From: an uncultured Chlorobiota bacterium
Lineage (GTDB): Bacteria; Bacteroidota; Bacteroidia; Bacteroidales; JAADGE01
DNA: 10,235 nt
Assembly (NCBI GenBank): GCA_947311125.1
Contig: CAMZKI010000274.1
Location: 1 to 10,235, forward strand
Direction of reading: 5' to 3'
Shown here: positions 6,278-10,235 of the stretch, in pieces
How the letters are laid out: each line of letters begins with the position of its first letter
Numbering within the stretch: position 1 is the first letter of the stretch
Program-made: the position numbers and the translations under genes
The notes under the pieces: model-generated
The model's input: only the letters and a program-made list of their open reading frames with translations
Told to the model about the DNA's origin: nothing
The model's database searches: none

Positions 6278-8423
6278 CTTTCATACTCAGCCCTATACGT
6301 TTTTTAACCGTATCTATGCTTATAACTTTTACTTTTACGTGTTGGTGAAGTTTTAAAACGTCAGCCGGATTTTTTATAAATTCATTTTTTATGTTAGATA
6401 TGTGAACAAGTCCGTCCTGTTTTACGCCTATATCGACAAAAGCACCGAAATTTGTTATATTCGTAACAATTCCCGGCAGTATCATTCCGATTTTTAAATC
6501 GTCAATCGAAAAAACGTCTTTTGAAAATTCAAATACCTTTGCCTGCTGCCTCGGGTCTCTTCCCGGTTTTTCAAGCTCTTTCATAATATCGGTTAGTGTA
6601 GGCATACCTACGTTATCGCTGATATAATTTTTCAGGTTTACTTTTTTTCGTATATCTGATGATTTTATAAATTCTTCAAGAGAAACATTGTTATCTTTTG
6701 CCATTTTTTCGACAATATGGTAGCTTTCGGGATGAACAGCCGTATTGTCAAGAGGATTTTCGGCATTTCTTATCCTCAAAAAGCCGGCAGATTGTTCAAA
6801 TGCTTTATCTCCCAAACGCTTAACTTTTTTAAGTTCTTTTCTTGATTTAAACGAGCCGTTTTCTGTTCTGTAATCAACAATGTTTCGGGCAAGTTGCTCG
6901 CCCAGACCTGAAACATATGTCAAAAGATGCTTACTTGCAGTATTAAGTTCGGCACCAACAGCATTTACACAGCTTTCAACAACATAATCAAGGCTTTTTT
7001 GGAGTTCTTTTTGGTCGACATCGTGCTGATATTGACCTACGCCTATTGATTTAGGGTCTATTTTTACCAATTCGGCAAGCGGGTCGGCTAAGCGTCTTCC
7101 TATAGAAACGGCACCTCTTACCGTAACGTCATAATCGGGAAATTCTTCGCGTGCAATTTTGGAAGCCGAATAAACAGATGCTCCGTCTTCGCTTACAACA
7201 AAAACTTTTACGTCTTTATCAAATCTGATTTTTTGTTTAACAAATTGCTCTGTTTCTCTGCTTGCCGTTCCGTTGCCTATTGCTACGGCATCAATTTTAT
7301 ATGTGCTTACCAATGAAGATATTTTTTTTGCTGCCTGAAAGGTTTCTTTTTGAGGAGGATGAGGGTAAACGGTTTCATTATGCAATAAATTACCGTGTTC
7401 GTCAAGACATACAACTTTGCATCCGGTTCTGTATCCGGGGTCTATTGCTAAAATTCGCTGTTCTCCGAGCGGCGGAGCCAGAAGGAGTTGCCTGAGGTTA
7501 TCGGCAAAAACTTTTATAGCTTGAGCATCAGCCTTTTCTTTTGCAATTTTTGTAAATTCGTTTTCGACGGAAGGCAGCAAAAGTCTTTTATATGCATCAT
7601 CGATTGCGTCTTGCACAAATGCCGTTGCATCGGTATCTCCTTTAAGGAAAATTCTGTCAAGTTTTTCTAATGCTTTATTTTCATCAGGCTGAATTTTGAC
7701 TCGTAAAAAACCTTCGTTTGCACCTCTTAAAACAGCGAGCAGTCTGTGAGAAGGGATTTTATTAAGCGGCTCTTCAAAATCGAAATAGTCTTCATATTTT
7801 GCGGCCTCCTCTATTTTGCTTTTTATTAATTTGGAATAAACTTTTGCCGTATATTTAAATTCTCGCCTTACGGCATCACGTGCTCTTTTGTCTTCGTTAA
7901 TTTGTTCTGCTATAATATCTTTCGCTCCTTGTAATGCTTCTTCAACAGTTTCAACATTCTTGTTTAAAAATTTCAGGGCTTCATTTTCAATATCGTTTAT
8001 ATTTTGTTTTAAAATAGTAACAGCCAATGGTTCTAAGCCTTTTTCTTTGGCTTTTACGGCTCTTGTTTTCTTTTTTTGTTTATACGGAAGGTATAAATCC
8101 TCTAATTCCTGTAAGTCGTAAGTTGCTTCAATCTTTATTTTTAAATCGTCTGTTAACTTTCCTTGTTTTTCAATCGAAGATAAGATATTTTCTCTGCGTT
8201 TTTCCAGTTCGTTAAGTTTCTCGGATAAATCTTTTATTTCAGCAATTTTGATTTCATCCAAAGATCCCGTCATTTCTTTTCTGTATCTGCTTATAAAAGG
8301 AATTGTTGCACCTTCGCTGATTAAATTAACGGTATTCTCCACCTGTTTAAAAGAAACATTCAGCTTGTCCGAAATTATTTTATTGTGTTCAGAATGCATA
8401 ATTATATATTTTAAGGAATGCAA
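6270..8423 (-). CDS. tex: Tex family RNA-binding transcription accessory protein
   Basis: Tex is a cytoplasmic nucleic-acid-binding protein linked to transcription and RNA handling. Domains appear in the usual order: a Tex N-terminal helical region (hallmark ATIPFISRYRKE at 39-50), a YqgF/RNase H-like domain opening with the ILAIDPGYRTG strand (D328) and containing GNGTASRETE (383 on), helix-hairpin-helix motifs (about 500-565, with SGLGEQLARNIV) and a C-terminal S1 domain (644-717, with TNFGAFVDIGVKQDGLVHIS). The length of about 710 is normal for Bacteroidota. The frame opens at 8423, but the ATG at 8399 (residue 9) fits family N-termini better, and a possible -7 promoter element at 8421-8428 would overlap the earlier ATG. 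The NUDIX gene follows directly. Nothing essential looks missing. Confidence 0.96.
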   Translation of the reverse strand: MHSLKYIIMHSEHNKIISDKLNVSFKQVENTVNLISEGATIPFISRYRKEMTGSLDEIKIAEIKDLSEKLNELEKRRENILSSIEKQGKLTDDLKIKIEATYDLQELEDLYLPYKQKKKTRAVKAKEKGLEPLAVTILKQNINDIENEALKFLNKNVETVEEALQGAKDIIAEQINEDKRARDAVRREFKYTAKVYSKLIKSKIEEAAKYEDYFDFEEPLNKIPSHRLLAVLRGANEGFLRVKIQPDENKALEKLDRIFLKGDTDATAFVQDAIDDAYKRLLLPSVENEFTKIAKEKADAQAIKVFADNLRQLLLAPPLGEQRILAIDPGYRTGCKVVCLDEHGNLLHNETVYPHPPQKETFQAAKKISSLVSTYKIDAVAIGNGTASRETEQFVKQKIRFDKDVKVFVVSEDGASVYSASKIAREEFPDYDVTVRGAVSIGRRLADPLAELVKIDPKSIGVGQYQHDVDQKELQKSLDYVVESCVNAVGAELNTASKHLLTYVSGLGEQLARNIVDYRTENGSFKSRKELKKVKRLGDKAFEQSAGFLRIRNAENPLDNTAVHPESYHIVEKMAKDNNVSLEEFIKSSDIRKKVNLKNYISDNVGMPTLTDIMKELEKPGRDPRQQAKVFEFSKDVFSIDDLKIGMILPGIVTNITNFGAFVDIGVKQDGLVHISNIKNEFIKNPADVLKLHQHVKVKVISIDTVKKRIGLSMKDV

Positions 8424-8428
8424 ATTTA
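8421..8428 (-). promoter_or_regulatory. Possible Bacteroidota -7 element for tex
   Basis: On the minus strand this reads TAAATTTG, which fits the Bacteroidota sigma-ABfr -7 consensus TAnnTTTG. A start of transcription a few bases downstream would leave a short leader before the ATG at 8399. No clear TTTG -33 box is found 19-21 bases upstream, so this is tentative in AT-rich DNA. Confidence 0.35.
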
Positions 8429-8502
8429 ATATAAAAGAACGATGTTTGATGTTATTCTTTTTACAAAATCAATATTATTTAAAAATAGAAAACTTGATTT
8501 TT

Positions 8503-8524
8503 TTATAAAAAAAGTTTTTTATAA
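8503..8524 (+). repeat. Perfect 10-bp inverted repeat in the divergent intergenic region
   Basis: The arms 8503-8512 and 8515-8524 are perfect reverse complements of one another (TTATAAAAAA / TTTTTTATAA) around a 2-base centre. Nine of the ten positions in each arm form an A/T-only run around the TATA core, so the RNA hairpin would be weak. The site lies between tex and the lipoprotein gene, 42 bp before the latter, and overlaps an imperfect -7-like element (TAACTTTA, 8522-8529). It could be a protein-binding site or simply chance in AT-rich DNA. Confidence 0.4.
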
Positions 8525-8566
8525 CTTTATGCTCTGTTTCTGTAATATTTAAAAAATATATATGAT

Positions 8567-9466
8567 ATGAAAGCACCTTTTAAATTAATCACATTTATAA
8601 TTGCGTTTGGTATGTTGTTTATGTTTTCGGCTTGCAACGAAGACAATGATAACGCTAAAAACGAAAGGGATTCACTAAGTTCGGATGTTACCGAGATTAC
8701 TGAAGATAACTTAATTACGTATTTAATTCCTTCTCCTAAAGATATGTTTTCTTTTACGAGAAGCGGTAACTTGAGCTATTCCGATAAAGTTTTGAATGCA
8801 AAAGAAAATGCCGACAAATATATTGATACAAAGTCGCAGGAATTAGGTTTCGGTATCTATTCTGCAGACTTGGCTTATACTGCAGCTTTTAATCAAACCG
8901 GAACAGCAGGCGAGTATCTTAAAGTTGTAGAGAGTTTAAGTGATAAAATCGGGCTGGGGGCTGTTTTTACGGAAAGTTTAATTGACAGGTTTAAAAAAAT
9001 AGAGAATAAAGATTCTTTGCTTAAAGTTACTAATGATACGTATTACGATATTGTAAAATTTCTGGAAGAAAACGACAGAAATTCTTCTTTATTGCTTATA
9101 TCAACAGGAGGATGGGTTGAAAGTTTATATATAGTAACAAATCTGCAAAATAAGTATGAAGATAATAATGAAATTATTCAGCTTATTGCGGATCAAAAAA
9201 ATATTTTTGAAAATATAATTTTATCACTTCAACAAAGAGAAGGAGATGCAAATATTGCCGATATTCTTAAAGATTTACAGCCTATTAAAGATGTGTATGA
9301 TAAGTTGGAGGTAATAAAAATTGAAAATCCGGATACGGAAACTTCTAAGCCGGGACAGATTATAGTGGGAGGTTCTACAAAAATTGTAATGACAGAAGAG
9401 CAATTTAATGATTTAAAAAAGGCAATTGCAGATGTCCGAAATAAATTGGCAGGTGTTAACGTTTAA
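8567..9466 (+). CDS. Lipoprotein of unknown function
   Basis: This 299-residue protein has a type II signal peptide: Lys near the start, a hydrophobic core and the lipobox Phe-Ser-Ala-Cys with lipidated C23. The residues just after the cysteine are acidic (Asn-Glu-Asp-Asn-Asp), resembling the export signal that sends Bacteroidota lipoproteins to the cell surface, so exposure outside the outer membrane is possible. The mature part looks mostly helical (long Leu/Lys/Glu-rich segments at about 75-230) and ends with a short Gly-rich turn and a helical tail. I recognise no catalytic motif; it resembles conserved hypothetical lipoproteins of the phylum. A 35-bp gap separates it from the secreted protein gene downstream, and the shared strand and single terminator suggest one transcript. 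Confidence 0.8.
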   Translation: MKAPFKLITFIIAFGMLFMFSACNEDNDNAKNERDSLSSDVTEITEDNLITYLIPSPKDMFSFTRSGNLSYSDKVLNAKENADKYIDTKSQELGFGIYSADLAYTAAFNQTGTAGEYLKVVESLSDKIGLGAVFTESLIDRFKKIENKDSLLKVTNDTYYDIVKFLEENDRNSSLLLISTGGWVESLYIVTNLQNKYEDNNEIIQLIADQKNIFENIILSLQQREGDANIADILKDLQPIKDVYDKLEVIKIENPDTETSKPGQIIVGGSTKIVMTEEQFNDLKKAIADVRNKLAGVNV

Positions 9467-9492
9467 AACTATCAGTACTAAAAATATTAAAA

Positions 9493-9497
9493 AAGGA
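9493..9497 (+). promoter_or_regulatory. Putative ribosome binding site of the secreted protein gene
   Basis: An AAGGA within a run of A residues lies 4 nt before the ATG at 9502. The spacing is short, but it is one of only two recognisable purine-rich sites in this window. Confidence 0.35.
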
Positions 9498-9501
9498 AAT
9501 T

Positions 9502-10047
9502 ATGAAAACTAAATTGATATACACTATTACACTTTTATTATTGCTTCCGTTATTTTCCGATGCTCAGTCAAAATGTTCGGATTTCTTTAAATACAGAAAG
9601 CCGGAAGCACCTTACGAGTATAACGACCAATCAAGTAGTGCTGTTTGTGTAACCGGGCAAACATATGAATTTATCTTACCTCTTACAAAAGGAAAAGATT
9701 ACCGTTTGAAATTTTATGCCGCAGCAGTTTTCAATAACAGAATAAACTTTAAGATAATTGACGAAAGCACACACGAAACAGTTTTAGATCTTCCCGGAGA
9801 AAGTCCTACAAGAGAAGAAGGAACTTGTGTTTTGGCAGATTATTATGATGAGGATACCGGAAAATCGCATCATCCTTATTTTGACTTCTATCCTGTTACT
9901 TCCACAACTTTAAAAATTATAATTGAAGTTCTGCCGGTTCCGCAGGAAGAAAGTCCCGACCCTAATATCAAAAAACAAAAAAAGATAAACAGAGGATGTA
10001 TTACAGTTGTTGTGCTTGACAAACCTTCTGATAATTCATCATTTTAA
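9502..10047 (+). CDS. Small secreted beta-rich protein of unknown function
   Basis: This 181-residue protein begins with a signal peptide I (Lys residues, a poly-Leu core at 11-15, likely cleavage after the Asp-Ala-Gln at 20-22). The mature protein looks like a beta sandwich: strands such as YEFILPLTKGKDYRLKFYAA and INFKIIDE, an acidic loop (112-118) and a final GCITVVVLDKP strand. Four cysteines in the mature part (25, 49, 109, 166) could make two disulfides in the periplasm or outside. The pattern of a secreted chain with KGKDYRL, FKIID and a late GC strand recalls a common uncharacterised Bacteroidota family; this is from memory, not a search. It probably forms an operon with the lipoprotein gene and is followed by an intrinsic terminator 21 bp after its stop. 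Confidence 0.78.
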   Translation: MKTKLIYTITLLLLLPLFSDAQSKCSDFFKYRKPEAPYEYNDQSSSAVCVTGQTYEFILPLTKGKDYRLKFYAAAVFNNRINFKIIDESTHETVLDLPGESPTREEGTCVLADYYDEDTGKSHHPYFDFYPVTSTTLKIIIEVLPVPQEESPDPNIKKQKKINRGCITVVVLDKPSDNSSF

Positions 10048-10068
10048 TATTTTATAAACTTAACAGAT

Positions 10069-10095
10069 AAGGGCTTGCTTCGGCAAGCTTTTTTT
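10069..10095 (+). terminator. Rho-independent terminator with UUCG tetraloop
   Basis: A GCTTGC stem (10073-10078), TTCG loop (10079-10082) and GCAAGC stem (10083-10088) are followed by seven T residues (10089-10095). Two G-T wobble pairs and A-T pairs can extend the stem outward. It lies 21 bp after the secreted-protein stop and ends 8 bp before the next start codon, so it should end the lipoprotein/secreted-protein transcript. Confidence 0.9.
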
Positions 10096-10103
10096 CATTG
10101 ATT

Positions 10104-10235
10104 ATGAGATTTATATATACAATTGGTATATTTTTATATTCAGCGGTAATAAAAATAGTATCTCTGTTTAATGAGAAAGCAAAATTAAGACTAAGAGGCA
10201 CAAAAGAAACATTTACAAAACTGAAAAAGTTTAAA
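10104..10235 (+). CDS. waaA: 3-deoxy-D-manno-octulosonic acid transferase (N-terminal fragment)
   Basis: The first 44 codons are present; the gene runs off the window. The N-terminus, MRFIYTIGIFLYSAVIKIVS followed by LFNEKAKLRLRG, matches the pattern I know from Bacteroidota WaaA/KdtA: a short membrane-anchor helix, then an FNxKAKLxxxGR-like segment before the first glycosyltransferase domain. WaaA transfers Kdo residues to lipid A precursor at the inner membrane in lipopolysaccharide synthesis. No catalytic residues lie in the fragment, so the call rests on the N-terminal pattern only. The start codon sits 8 bp after a strong terminator, which leaves its own promoter unexplained. Confidence 0.75.
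   Translation, partial: MRFIYTIGIFLYSAVIKIVSLFNEKAKLRLRGTKETFTKLKKFK

Noticed and set aside
8248..8508. 86-codon plus-strand frame running from inside tex into the intergenic region
   Set aside because: It is mostly antisense to the conserved tex N-terminus and shows no start signal or recognisable protein pattern.

Overview
The window is low-GC DNA whose gene families and signals point to a member of the Bacteroidota, probably Bacteroidales or a close relative. The grounds are a Wza-like export protein with a C-terminal membrane helix followed by a Wzc-like tyrosine autokinase, a lipoprotein with an acidic patch directly after its cysteine, a Bacteroidota-type secreted beta protein, and weak use of Shine-Dalgarno signals. 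No phage, transposon, CRISPR array, tRNA or rRNA is visible. The content is mostly housekeeping and cell-envelope genes, and I do not see a convincing new multi-gene system.

Left block (1-5612, plus strand): the tail of a polysaccharide export protein, a bacterial tyrosine kinase/co-polymerase with a tyrosine-glycine tail, a PLP-dependent Cys/Met-metabolism enzyme whose start overlaps the kinase stop by 4 bp, a YitT-type membrane protein, an outer-membrane beta-barrel gene interrupted by one in-frame stop codon, and a 62-residue double zinc ribbon. Gaps are -4 to 48 bp, so these genes may share a transcript, although only the first two have an obvious common job (capsule or exopolysaccharide export).

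Middle block (5618-8423, minus strand): tex, an RNA-binding transcription accessory factor, followed by a NUDIX hydrolase. The two overlap or nearly abut and are probably co-transcribed. The NUDIX stop lies 5 bp from the convergent zinc-ribbon stop.

Right block (8567-10235, plus strand): across a 143-bp divergent intergenic region lies a two-gene unit encoding a lipoprotein and a small secreted protein, both of unknown function. A strong UUCG-loop terminator follows and sits only 8 bp before the start of a truncated waaA (Kdo transferase, lipid A core synthesis).

The points most worth a second look are the interrupted beta-barrel gene, the unknown lipoprotein/secreted pair, the terminator against the waaA start codon, and the kinase features (altered Walker A' motif, hexamer-repeat tyrosine tail).
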